DNA from: Roseinatronobacter monicus
GTDB lineage: Bacteria; Pseudomonadota; Alphaproteobacteria; Rhodobacterales; Rhodobacteraceae
Direction: 5' to 3'
Assembly (NCBI RefSeq): GCF_006716865.1
Contig: NZ_VFPT01000001.1
Coordinates: 863,001 to 927,000, forward strand
DNA length: 64,000 nucleotides
This document shows, in pieces, positions 43,501 through 51,778 of this stretch. Position 1 is the stretch's first letter; each line of letters starts with the position of its first letter. A model generated the notes under the pieces. It did not search any database. It was given only the letters and a program-made list of their open reading frames with translations, and was not told where the DNA came from. The position numbers and the translations under genes were made by a program.

Positions 43501-44092
43501 CCGAACGGCTCCTAATCTGGGTCAGAGGGCGCTATACGCCGGGATGGGGGGGATGTGAAGCCCTACCGCGCTTGCGCGGGTGGGGTAGGAGGGGTACGCT
43601 ACCGTAGTTATAACTAAGCAGAATACGTTTTATCTTCACCCCGAGACAGATGTAGAACATGGTTCGCACCTAAGTAGATTGATTGTGCAGCACTTGGAGG
43701 GTTAGCGATTTTGGCGTCGAATGAATACCTAAATGCTTCCGCGAATCCTTGGTATGTACTTGCAACGCTCTTCGGTGAGCAGAAGAACGTTGAAGTTGAT
43801 GAAGAGCTACATGAAAATAATAGAAAAGCTTGGAATGCATGGGCGTTGCATTTACTCAATGACTCCGAGAAAGAAGATTTAGTTCAGAAGTTTGGAGCAT
43901 TCAAGGGTGGAGTTGACGACTGGAGCCAGTACGAGTTTAGGTTCCATGAACGTTTGGGTGAGTTGAGGCTAAACGATTTAGCATACTTTGATTCGAATAA
44001 GTCACAGGATTTTAAAAAATTATCCGTACCTAGCCCAGAGAGGTTAATTGATTTTTCCAAGCTAACATTTGAAAGTAAAGTGGCTATTTCGC

Positions 44093-45562
44093 GGTTTGTG
44101 TGGGTGGCTTGGTTTCCGTTCATTTGCCTGTGGCACAAGATGTTGTGCGGTAGGGTGACGCTGGTAAGTGGGTGAGATTGCCTGCGATGAGGTATGACAT
44201 GTTGATGAGGTTGCGGGTTTTGCGATACCCGCGCGCCCGAGCCTTTGCGGCCTGAATGAGGCCGTTGATGGCTTCGACAGCGCCGTTGCTCAGATCGCTG
44301 TCAAAACCGTTAAGTATACCATCCCAGTGCGCCTTGAGTGTCAGAGCGAGTTTCTTGAATGCTGGCAGCCTGCTGCGGCGCGCCCATTGAAACCAGGCGG
44401 TAAGCCGTTCTTCGGCCTCTGCCTTGGACTCGGCTTCAGCAAAGATGTCGCGCAAAGCCTCTTTCAAGCGAAACGCGCGTCCTGTTTTCAGGTGCATCCG
44501 AGATAGATCATGATGCTGTGTGATCTGCCGCTTCGTCCATCTCTTCTTGTCCTTGAGCCACATCCAGCGGCTGTGTTTCAACTCAGGTCTGCTGCGTACT
44601 TCGGCGCGGCGAACCTCTTCAAGCGCCACATTGGCCAGTTGGATGACATGGAATGGGTCGAAGGTAACATCCGCGTTCGGCAGATGCTTTGCGACGCCAG
44701 AAATGTAGGCCCTACTCATATCGATACAGGCAGCGGAGATGGCATCGGGATCACCGCCATGGGCGCGCAGATCTTCACCGAAAGCCGCCACAGTCTTTGC
44801 ATCACGTCCTTCACAGGCAAAGAGAAGCCTGCCGGCCAGAAGGTCGTGAAATAGGGTGATGTAATTATGCCCGCGGCGCGCAGCTGTCTCGTCAATCCCA
44901 AGGGCGGTCACGGCGCTGAAGTCTTCGCGATCTCGCGCTGACGACACGTAATGGTCAAGAACCCGCCAGAGGCGATCGTCACCAACATCAAGCATATCAG
45001 CAACAGCCTTCACCGGCATCTGTCGCACCAGCGCAATCACAAAGGCTTCAAACAACTGACTGAAACCGCTGCCACTGCGCGCCCAGGGGACCGGAACCTG
45101 TCCGGTCTTGCTACATTGGCTGCAAGCAACACGTGGCACATCGGCATGGATGAAAGCCTTGTGCTCGAAAAAACGCAGGTGTTCCCAGATCCTGGATCGC
45201 GTGTCATGGACGGGCTGATCGGGCGCGCCACAGGAGGGACAAGCAAATCGACTTCCCGCCTTGAAGCGGACGTCAAAGTGGATCTCTTTGAGTTTGGCGT
45301 CAAAACGTACGTCCGTGACACTCCACGGAGCCTGCAGGCCAAGAGCTGTCGTGAACAAACTTGTCTCGGGACCCATGAATACCTCCTCATCCGCTGGTTT
45401 CAGGAAGCTTCACCCTATCCAAAAAAACTGCCGCAGCTCAACAGGCTCGGCGCGTCTGACGCTGCGATATTTGAGGTCTCCGCGACAGACGCGCCTTATG
45501 TTGTGACCACAATATCTGGTAGAAGATTCAATCCGCCGCCCACCAGCAACCCACACAAATCG
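44093..45562 (-). mobile_element. ISL3-type insertion sequence (about 1.47 kb)
   Basis: GC-rich insert inside an AT-rich gene. Its ends carry matching inverted repeats, 20 of 22 bases identical: the left copy at 44088-44109 contains GTTTGTGTGGGTGGCT and the right copy at 45545-45566 contains the reverse complement of ATTTGTGTGGGTTGCT. A shorter internal pair, TAGGGTGACGCT at 44151-44162 and its near-match at 45406-45417 (11/12), lies inside. A short TCGCG occurs at both edges, but I see no clear 8-bp target duplication, so exact termini are approximate. Confidence 0.75.
44120..45376 (-). CDS. ISL3-family transposase
   Basis: A 418-residue transposase that looks intact. The N-terminal zinc-binding part has ACPSCGAPDQPVHD and ACSQCSKTGQVPVPWA (two CxxC). 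The catalytic domain includes GIDETAARRGHNYITLFHDL (first Asp), CIDMSRAYISGVAKHLPNADVTFDPFHVIQLAN (second Asp and the typical ISL3 F-D-x-F-H motif), and FDSDLSNGAVEAINGLIQAAKARARGYRKTRNLINMSYL at the C-terminus (E-x-x-N-x-x-I-K-x-x-x-R-x-x-x-G-Y). It is on the strand opposite the gene it interrupts. Confidence 0.94.
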   Translation of the reverse strand: MGPETSLFTTALGLQAPWSVTDVRFDAKLKEIHFDVRFKAGSRFACPSCGAPDQPVHDTRSRIWEHLRFFEHKAFIHADVPRVACSQCSKTGQVPVPWARSGSGFSQLFEAFVIALVRQMPVKAVADMLDVGDDRLWRVLDHYVSSARDREDFSAVTALGIDETAARRGHNYITLFHDLLAGRLLFACEGRDAKTVAAFGEDLRAHGGDPDAISAACIDMSRAYISGVAKHLPNADVTFDPFHVIQLANVALEEVRRAEVRSRPELKHSRWMWLKDKKRWTKRQITQHHDLSRMHLKTGRAFRLKEALRDIFAEAESKAEAEERLTAWFQWARRSRLPAFKKLALTLKAHWDGILNGFDSDLSNGAVEAINGLIQAAKARARGYRKTRNLINMSYLIAGNLTHLPASPYRTTSCATGK

Positions 45563-46328
45563 CGAAGGGACCGAAAATACACGGTGATGCGGGATTTGTT
45601 AGAACAAGGTTCGATGAGAGCGTATCTTTTTGGCAAGCTCGCTTCCATGGAAGACTGACGATGATTGAAGCAGTTTTTTCGGGGGGGCCACATTCGAGAA
45701 TGCCCGAATTCACCGACGCTAATTTCGAGTTACCTGCAAATTTCAGGTCGGCAAGGTTCAATGACGTTTATCCGAGCTTTAGAGGCTCATTACTTCATGA
45801 GAGATCGATATTTTCGGCCGAGGACGGATTGTGGCCAAAGAAAATTTCAGGGCGCTTAGCTGAATCGCGCGAGACTTGCTCAGTCTTGAGAAGCATTGTT
45901 GAGCGTCAAGGATTCATCGATGATGCTCATTTCTTCTTTCGAAGGGAGATGAAGCTTGCATCTCAGATTGGCGGCAATTTTGATAGATTCCCATATCTTT
46001 TCTACGGTTTATTTTCCAATTTCGGATATTCAATATTTCGCCCAATTGCAGGCCTTCTCGTCCTGTTCTTGGCCGGTCTCATGTTCTTTTGGGGCGGTTT
46101 CTTCGTTGAACGAACAGAGAGCTCATTCATTCTTGCTCTGGCGCTTAGCTTTAACAATGTGTTCCCATTTTTTGGATTTGGTCGAGCGTATCTGGGTTTA
46201 GATTTCTTCGAAAACCTTCATCTTGTTAAGAAGCTGATTTCTAGTATTCAAAGTATTTTGTCGTTACCGTTGTTATTCTTTCTTGGACTTGGGCTCAGAA
46301 CTAGATTTAGGATGCGCTGAACTTCGTC

Positions 46329-47234
46329 TCACCCCCGCTGCAACTTCACCGGCTCTGTCCGCGCCAGCCTTAACACATGCGCCATAAACGGCTTGGACGA
46401 ATCCTCGTCCCGCACGGCGGCATAGAGCCGCCGGGTCAGCCCCTTTTCGGTCAGGGGTTTGGTCACATAGTCGGAATGGTAGCGCACATCGCGCAGCACC
46501 CAGTCGGGCAGCACCGCCACCCCGCGCCCCGAGGCGACTAGCAGCAGGATCACGGCGGTCAGTTCCACCTGCCGGATCGCGCGGGGTTCGACCTTGGCGG
46601 GGGTCAGCAGTTGGGTGAACACATCCAGCCGCGTGCGCTCGACCGGATAGGTGATCAGGGTCTGGTCGCGGAAATCCTCCGCCTCGATATAGGATTTTTG
46701 CGCCAAGGGGCTGGTGGCGGCGGCGACAAAGACCGGCTCGTAATCAAACAGCGGCAAAAAACTGACGCCGTCCAGATTTTCGGGGTCAGAGGAGATGACA
46801 AGGTCCACCTCCTCGCGGCGCAGGGCGGGCAGGGCGTCAAAGGCCAGACCGGGGCGGATATCGACATCGACATCGGGCCAGGCCTTGCGAAACTGCTCCA
46901 GCACCGGAAACAGCCAGTCGAAACAGGCGTGGCATTCGATGGCGATGTGCAAGCGGCCCGAACTGCCCTTGACCAGCCCGCTGAACTCCTCCTCCAACGC
47001 GGCCACGCGCGGCAGGATATCTTCGGCGGCGCGCAGCATCTTGAGGCCCGCGGCAGAGAGTTTCAGCGGCTTGGAGCGGCGGGCGAATAGCTCGACCCCC
47101 GCCTGTTCCTCGATCCCCTTGACCTGATGCGACAGCGCGGACTGCGTCATGTTCAGCAGATCAGCCGCGCGGGCAAGGCCGCCCGCTTCGTGGATGGCCT
47201 TGATCGTGCGCAGGTGGCGGAACTCTATATGCAT
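46329..47234 (-). CDS. metR: LysR-family regulator MetR
   Basis: A 301-residue LysR regulator starting at the ATG at 47234 (MHIEFRHLRTIKAIHEAGGLARAADLLNMTQSALSHQVKGIEEQAGVELFARR). The HTH text ALSHQVKGIEEQ and IECHACFDWLFPVL in the effector domain are typical of MetR, which uses homocysteine as co-effector. It is divergent from metF across 87 bp that contain a MetR operator match, which settles the assignment. Longer upstream start options are not coding-like. Confidence 0.93.
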   Translation of the reverse strand: MHIEFRHLRTIKAIHEAGGLARAADLLNMTQSALSHQVKGIEEQAGVELFARRSKPLKLSAAGLKMLRAAEDILPRVAALEEEFSGLVKGSSGRLHIAIECHACFDWLFPVLEQFRKAWPDVDVDIRPGLAFDALPALRREEVDLVISSDPENLDGVSFLPLFDYEPVFVAAATSPLAQKSYIEAEDFRDQTLITYPVERTRLDVFTQLLTPAKVEPRAIRQVELTAVILLLVASGRGVAVLPDWVLRDVRYHSDYVTKPLTEKGLTRRLYAAVRDEDSSKPFMAHVLRLARTEPVKLQRG

Positions 47235-47262
47235 GTCGCACTCATAATGGTGTTGAAGATAA

Positions 47263-47275
47263 TGAATTGGTTTCA
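47263..47275. promoter_or_regulatory. MetR operator between metR and metF
   Basis: TGAATTGGTTTCA fits the enterobacterial MetR consensus TGAA-N5-TTCA exactly. It lies in the metR/metF divergent region, 29 bp from the metR start and 47 bp from the metF start. Confidence 0.8.
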
Positions 47276-47321
47276 CATATCCAGACGTGGCACAAGAGAG
47301 CAACAAGAATGGAGTGCCCAA

Positions 47322-48188
47322 ATGTCCGCGCCACGTGTCTCTTTTGAATTCTTCCCGCCCAAAACGCTGGATGCCAGCTTTCGGCTGTGGGACACGGTGC
47401 GCATGTTGGCGCCGCTCTCGCCGTCTTTCGTGTCGGTCACATACGGGGCAGGCGGCACCACGCGGCAACTGACGCATGAGGCGGTCACGACTATCGGCGC
47501 GCAATTCGGGTTGAACGTGGCCGCACATCTGACCTGTGTGGACGCCACCCGCGCCGAGACATTGGCCATTGCCGACAGCTATACCAAGGCCGGCGTGACG
47601 GAAATCGTGGCACTGCGGGGCGATCCGCCAAAGGGGCAGGGGCGGTTCACGCCCAATCCCGACGGTTTTGCCCATTCGGTCGAGTTGATCGAGGCGCTGG
47701 CCGAGACGGGCAATTTCAACCTGCGGGTCGGTGCCTATCCCGAACCCCACCCCGAGGCAGCGGATGAATTGGCCGATGTGCGCTGGCTGAAGCGGAAATT
47801 CGCAGCGGGCGCGGATAGTGCGATCACGCAGTTTTTCTTCGAGGCGGACACGTTTTTGCGCTTCCGCGACACCTGCGCGCGCGAAGGGATCACGGGGCGG
47901 ATCATTCCCGGCATCATCCCGATTGAAAACTGGTCCGGCATTCGCAAATTCGCGCTGGCCGCAGGAACGACTGTGCCCGCATGGCTGGATGACGCGTTTG
48001 AGAAAGCCACCCGCGACGGGCGCGAGGAATTGCTGGCAACGGCGCTGTGCACAGAGTTGTGTGACAAACTGGTGCGCGAAGGGGTCGAGGATTTGCATTT
48101 CTACACCCTCAACCGCCCGCACCTGACGCGCGATGTCTGTCACGCCTTGGGCGTGCAGCCACACGTCTCGTTGGAGAAGGTCGCATGA
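47322..48188 (+). CDS. metF: 5,10-methylenetetrahydrofolate reductase
   Basis: A 288-residue FAD enzyme of the MTHFR TIM-barrel family. VSFEFFPPKT is the diagnostic start with the active-site Glu, followed by FVSVTYGAGGTTR, AHLTCVDATRAE, IVALRGDPPKG (folate/FAD site), GAYPEPHPEA, GADSAITQFFFEADTFLRF and PGIIPI. It supplies methyl-THF for methionine synthesis. The ATG at 47322 is the family start. It is controlled by MetR and followed by the SAM-II element and metZ in the same direction. Confidence 0.97.
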   Translation: MSAPRVSFEFFPPKTLDASFRLWDTVRMLAPLSPSFVSVTYGAGGTTRQLTHEAVTTIGAQFGLNVAAHLTCVDATRAETLAIADSYTKAGVTEIVALRGDPPKGQGRFTPNPDGFAHSVELIEALAETGNFNLRVGAYPEPHPEAADELADVRWLKRKFAAGADSAITQFFFEADTFLRFRDTCAREGITGRIIPGIIPIENWSGIRKFALAAGTTVPAWLDDAFEKATRDGREELLATALCTELCDKLVREGVEDLHFYTLNRPHLTRDVCHALGVQPHVSLEKVA

Positions 48189-48253
48189 GCATTGCGGCCA
48201 TTGACCAGCGGGTGAAAAAGCCTTAGCGCAATTCCCATTGGTCAGTAATGACC

Positions 48254-48306
48254 CGTGGCGCTTTGTTACCGGATTGCGGGCCACGTTAAAGACACCGCTA
48301 AAGAGG
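48254..48306 (+). ncRNA. SAM-II riboswitch aptamer
   Basis: The sequence CGTGGCGCTTTGTTACCGG, then ATTGCGGGCCACGTTAAAG and GCTAAAGAGG, follows the SAM-II (metA) consensus of alphaproteobacteria. The P1 stem is CGTGGC pairing with GCCACG, and the 3' GCTAAAG strand forms the pseudoknot with the loop. The element sits directly upstream of metZ, a standard SAM-II target. Binding of S-adenosylmethionine switches off metZ. Confidence 0.93.
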
Positions 48307-48315
48307 TCAGGGCGC

Positions 48316-48354
48316 AACCCCCGGCCTCTTTCATAGGTCCGGGGGTTTTCTTTT
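48316..48354 (+). terminator. Riboswitch-controlled intrinsic terminator upstream of metZ
   Basis: AACCCCCGG (48316-48324) pairs with CCGGGGGTT (48339-48347), followed by TTTTCTTTT. A competing hairpin pairs AAAGAGG at the 3' end of the aptamer (48300-48306) with CCTCTTT (48325-48331), which overlaps the region between the terminator arms. It is therefore a candidate antiterminator that SAM binding would block. Confidence 0.85.
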
Positions 48355-48381
48355 GGCCCAACGGGCCGGGGCAGGGCAGAG

Positions 48382-49578
48382 ATGACGCAGGGCGAAACTT
48401 CGAAGAGTTGGGGCAAACGCACCCAAATGGTGCATCATGGTGCGCGGCGCAGCCAATATGGCGAAGTGGCCGAGGCGATTTATCTGACGCAAGGGTTCGT
48501 TTACCCCGATGCAGAGGCCGCCGAGGCGCGGTTTTTGAAATCGGAAGCCGATGAATTCATCTATGCGCGCTATGGCAACCCAACAGTTGCGGTGTTCGAG
48601 GACCGGATCGCCGCGCTGGAGGGGACGGAAGATGCTTTTGCCGCGGCCTCGGGCATGGCGGCGGTTTCGGGCGCGCTGACAGCCATGTTGCGCGCGGGCG
48701 ATCATGTCGTGTCGTCGCGCGCGCTGTTCGGATCGTGCCTGTATATCCTCGAAGAGGTGCTGACCCGTTACGGGGTCGAGGTGAGCTTTGTCGATGGTCT
48801 GGATATTCAGCAGTGGCGCAAGGCGATCCGGCCCACGACAAAAGTCGTTTTTCTGGAGACCGTTTCAAACCCCACGCTTGAAGTGATCGACCTGCGCTCA
48901 GTTGCGCACCTGGCACATGATGTGGGCGCGCATGTTGTGGTCGACAATGTTTTTGCAACGCCAGTGTTCAGCCGTGCCGTTGAGCTGGGCGCGGATGTGG
49001 TGATCTACTCCGCGACCAAACATATAGACGGGCAGGGGCGTGCGCTGGGGGGTGTCATTTGTGGCACGCGCGAGTTTATCCGCGGCACGGTCGAGCCCTA
49101 CATGAAGCATACAGGCGGTGCGCTTTCGCCCTTCAATGCGTGGATCATGCTGAATGGCATGACGACACTGGATTTGCGCGTGCGCGCGCAAGCGGCCACA
49201 GCCTTGGCCATTGCACAGGCTTTCGACGGCGACCCGCGCCTTAAGCGCGTGATCTATCCGGGTCTTGCCAGCCATCCGCAGCATAGCGTCGCATCCAGCC
49301 AGATGGACGGATTTGGCACAGTTCTGGCACTGGATATCAAAGCGGGCAAGGAAGCGGCCTTTCGCTTTTTGAACGCGTTGCAGGTTGCCATTATCTCGAA
49401 CAATCTGGGGGATGCGCGCACGATTGTGACGCATCCTGCGACCACCACCCACCAGCGTTTGCCAGAGGATCAGAAGGTGCTGCTGGGCATTACACCGGGT
49501 CTGATCCGGGTGTCGGTCGGGCTGGAAGATGTGGCGGATTTGATTGCTGACATTCGCGCGGCACTTGATATGATCTGA
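48382..49578 (+). CDS. metZ: O-succinylhomoserine sulfhydrylase
   Basis: A 398-residue PLP enzyme of the cystathionine gamma-synthase family. The substrate-binding YARYGNPTVAVFEDRIAALEGTEDAFAAASGMAA and the PLP-lysine motif VIYSATKHIDGQGRALGG are clear, as are NPTLEVIDL and the C-terminal IRVSVGLEDVADL. It makes homocysteine from O-succinylhomoserine and sulfide. Placement behind a SAM-II riboswitch supports MetZ over MetB. The ATG at 48382 has a weak ribosome site (GGGCAGAG). Confidence 0.96.
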   Translation: MTQGETSKSWGKRTQMVHHGARRSQYGEVAEAIYLTQGFVYPDAEAAEARFLKSEADEFIYARYGNPTVAVFEDRIAALEGTEDAFAAASGMAAVSGALTAMLRAGDHVVSSRALFGSCLYILEEVLTRYGVEVSFVDGLDIQQWRKAIRPTTKVVFLETVSNPTLEVIDLRSVAHLAHDVGAHVVVDNVFATPVFSRAVELGADVVIYSATKHIDGQGRALGGVICGTREFIRGTVEPYMKHTGGALSPFNAWIMLNGMTTLDLRVRAQAATALAIAQAFDGDPRLKRVIYPGLASHPQHSVASSQMDGFGTVLALDIKAGKEAAFRFLNALQVAIISNNLGDARTIVTHPATTTHQRLPEDQKVLLGITPGLIRVSVGLEDVADLIADIRAALDMI

Positions 49579-49579
49579 A

Positions 49580-49598
49580 TATACGCAACCGGCGTATA
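49580..49598. promoter_or_regulatory. Palindrome upstream of folE2
   Basis: TATACGC-AACCG-GCGTATA is a perfect 7-bp inverted repeat, one base after the metZ stop and 62 bp upstream of folE2. It could be an operator (folE2 paralogues are zinc-regulated in some bacteria) or a short mRNA hairpin. It does not obviously match the Zur consensus that I know. Confidence 0.4.
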
Positions 49599-49660
49599 AA
49601 AGTGGAAAAGCAAACACCGCTGCCTATATTTCACCGGGCAGACAGGAAGGAAATCCCACA

Positions 49661-50752
49661 ATGAACTTGCATGTCCCCAGCCTTGAGGAAACACCAAGCC
49701 GGGAAGAGGCAGAGGCCGCGCTTGATGTGCTGCGTCGTTTCACCGACGAAGCCCCCGAGGCAGAGCGCGGCGCGCTGGAAGCCGCTGTGACCAGCCTGTT
49801 GCCCGCTGCGGGCTATCCTGTCTTGAACCGCGATTACCCCGCAGAATTCTCCGTGGACAGCGTATATAAGGAAGGTTTGCCAGATTTGCAGAACGGCCCT
49901 GCCAGTCTGATTGTGGGCGCGAAGGCGGCAATTCAACATGTGGGCATTTCCAATTTCCGCCTGCCAATCGGCTACCACACGCGCGACAATGGCGATCTGA
50001 CGCTGGAAACCTCGGTCACAGGCACTGTCAGTCTGGAGGCCGAGAAAAAGGGCATCAACATGTCCCGCATCATGCGCAGCTTTTATGCGCATGCGGAACG
50101 TACTTTCAGCACCGATGTCATCTGTGCTGCACTGGACGATTACAAAAGCGATCTGGACAGCTTTGACGCGCGGATCATGATGCGCTTCTCCTTTCCGATG
50201 AAGGTGGAAAGCTTGCGCTCTGGCCTGTCGGGCTATCAGTATTATGACATCGCGCTGGAACTTGTCGATCTGGGTGGGTCGCGGCAGGTGTTCATGCATC
50301 TGGACTACGTCTATTCTTCAACCTGCCCGTGTTCGCTGGAACTGAGCGAACACGCCCGTGCAACACGCGGCCAATTGGCAACGCCCCATTCGCAGCGCTC
50401 GGTCGCGCGTGTCTCGGTTGAGGTGTTGTCGGGCCGCACCTTGTGGTTCGAAGATCTGGTAGAGCTGTGTCGCAACGCGGTTCCGACCGAAACGCAGGTC
50501 ATGGTCAAGCGCGAGGATGAGCAGGCTTTTGCGGAACTGAACGCAGCCAATCCGATTTTCGTAGAAGATGCCGCGCGCAGTTTTTGCGAGCAGCTTGATG
50601 CAGATGAGCGGATCGGTGATTTCCGTGTCGTTGCCAGCCATCAAGAAAGCCTGCACAGCCATGACGCGGTCAGCGTTCTGACGCGCGGCCCAAGTTTTGA
50701 GGCGGCGTCACTCGACCCGCGCCTGTTCAGCACGTTGTTTCACGTCGGCTGA
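49661..50752 (+). CDS. folE2: GTP cyclohydrolase FolE2 (type IB)
   Basis: A 363-residue GCYH-IB, the metal-promiscuous replacement of FolE in folate synthesis. Diagnostic stretches are YPVLNRDYPAEFSVDSVYKEGLPDLQNGPASLIVGAKAAIQHVGISNFRLPI, SSTCPCSLELSEHARATRGQLATPHSQRS (with the catalytic/metal Cys-Pro-Cys-Ser) and LVELCRNAVPTETQVMVKREDEQ. It makes dihydroneopterin triphosphate from GTP. The ATG at 49661 follows AGGAAGGA. Whether a zinc-dependent FolE1 exists elsewhere cannot be told from this window. Confidence 0.96.
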   Translation: MNLHVPSLEETPSREEAEAALDVLRRFTDEAPEAERGALEAAVTSLLPAAGYPVLNRDYPAEFSVDSVYKEGLPDLQNGPASLIVGAKAAIQHVGISNFRLPIGYHTRDNGDLTLETSVTGTVSLEAEKKGINMSRIMRSFYAHAERTFSTDVICAALDDYKSDLDSFDARIMMRFSFPMKVESLRSGLSGYQYYDIALELVDLGGSRQVFMHLDYVYSSTCPCSLELSEHARATRGQLATPHSQRSVARVSVEVLSGRTLWFEDLVELCRNAVPTETQVMVKREDEQAFAELNAANPIFVEDAARSFCEQLDADERIGDFRVVASHQESLHSHDAVSVLTRGPSFEAASLDPRLFSTLFHVG

Positions 50753-50788
50753 TCTTGCATCTGGCGGGCGCCTTGCTAGGCTCGGTTC

Positions 50789-51745
50789 ATGGTTTCTGAG
50801 CAACAGCCTATCCTGACAGTTACCCTTAACCCCGCGCTGGACCTTTCCGCGCGGGTGTCTGCCATGCAGGCAGGCCCCAAGTTGCGGCTGTCCGCTCCTG
50901 TCTGGGAGCCGGGCGGGGGCGGGGTGAACGTGGCGCGGGCCATTCACGCGCTTTCGGGCAGCGCCTTGGCTTGGGTGGCCTTGGGGGGGGCGAGCGGTGC
51001 AAGACATCTTGCATTGCTGCACGAACAAGGCGTTGCAACGCATGTCTTTGATGTGACGGGCGACACGCGCCAAAGCTGGGCCATTACCGATGACGAGGAT
51101 CGGCAATTCCGCCTGCAATTGCCGGGCGAGGGCTGGACCGATGCAATGGCCGCTCAGGCGCGCATCGACATTGTGGCGCATGCCAAGGGTCTGGTGGTGC
51201 TGTCCGGCAGCCAGCCACCGGCGCTGAGCGCCGAGTTTACGCAGGATCTGGTGAAGGATTTGGGAACGGGGCGCGTAATCATTGACACATCTGGTCCGGC
51301 GTTGGGGCAGTTGATCGACCATCCCTTAGACCGTGCGCGCCCGCTTGTTATTCGGCTGGATCAGGCCGAGGCAGAAGCCTTGGCCGGGCAGTCGCTTGCC
51401 AGCGTCGCGGATACACATGCGTTCGCCAAGGCGTTGTGCGCGCGGGGCGTGGCAGAGCATGTGTGCGTTGCGCGCGGGGCGGACGGGTCTGTTTTGGTGG
51501 GGGCCGGGGGCGATTTCCACTGCCGCCCGCCCGGCGTTTCCGTGCGCAGCAAAGTGGGTGCAGGCGACAGTTTTACCGGTGCGTTCACCCTCGCGCTGGC
51601 GCGCGGGACCAGCCCCGCCGAGGCGCTGCGCCTTGGAACCGCCGCCGCTGCCGCCGCCGTCATGACGCCCGGAACGCAGCTTTGCCGCGCGCAAGATGTC
51701 ACGCGGCTGACAAGGGAATGCACTCTGCATTCTATGGGCGCTTGA
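50789..51745 (+). CDS. PfkB-family sugar kinase (1-phosphofructokinase / 6-phosphofructokinase-2 type)
   Basis: A 318-residue ribokinase-fold kinase. It opens with ILTVTLNPALDLSARV and EPGGGGVNVARAIHALSG, the PfkB/FruK/LacC type, and ends with the catalytic SKVGAGDSFTGAFTLALARGTSP (GAGD with anion hole and base Asp). VVLSGSQPP (phosphosugar site) and IIDTSGPAL support a phosphofructokinase or tagatose-6-phosphate kinase. With no fru PTS genes around it, the substrate (fructose-6-phosphate or fructose-1-phosphate) stays open. Confidence 0.85.
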   Translation: MVSEQQPILTVTLNPALDLSARVSAMQAGPKLRLSAPVWEPGGGGVNVARAIHALSGSALAWVALGGASGARHLALLHEQGVATHVFDVTGDTRQSWAITDDEDRQFRLQLPGEGWTDAMAAQARIDIVAHAKGLVVLSGSQPPALSAEFTQDLVKDLGTGRVIIDTSGPALGQLIDHPLDRARPLVIRLDQAEAEALAGQSLASVADTHAFAKALCARGVAEHVCVARGADGSVLVGAGGDFHCRPPGVSVRSKVGAGDSFTGAFTLALARGTSPAEALRLGTAAAAAAVMTPGTQLCRAQDVTRLTRECTLHSMGA

Positions 51746-51778
51746 CAGCCGTCAAGTCACGCGCGAAGGCTGCGCGCC

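Larger units (their letters stand above)
43711..46320 (+). pseudogene. Pentapeptide-type membrane protein gene interrupted by an ISL3-like element
   Basis: Two AT-rich halves flank an insertion. The 5' half starts at a TTG at 43711 (GGAGG 10 bp upstream) and reads NPWYVLATLFGEQ ... NNRKAWNAWALHLL, the opening of a Rhodobacteraceae family with a pentapeptide-like middle, then LIDFSKLTFESKVAIS before the IS at about 44090. The 3' half, from about 45568, reads HGDAGFVRTRFDESVSFWQARF (F-rich quasi-pentapeptides), then two C-terminal membrane helices (FRPIAGLLVLFLAGLMFFWGGFF and SILSLPLLFFLGLGL). Relatives with this layout are membrane proteins of unknown function. A one-base frame change is also needed to join the halves. 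Base composition is well below the neighbours, suggesting acquisition by transfer. Confidence 0.75.

Noticed and set aside
44951..45658. 235-codon plus-strand frame across the ISL3 element
   Set aside because: Mostly antisense to the transposase; its last part is in a frame different from the pentapeptide-like coding of the flanking gene.
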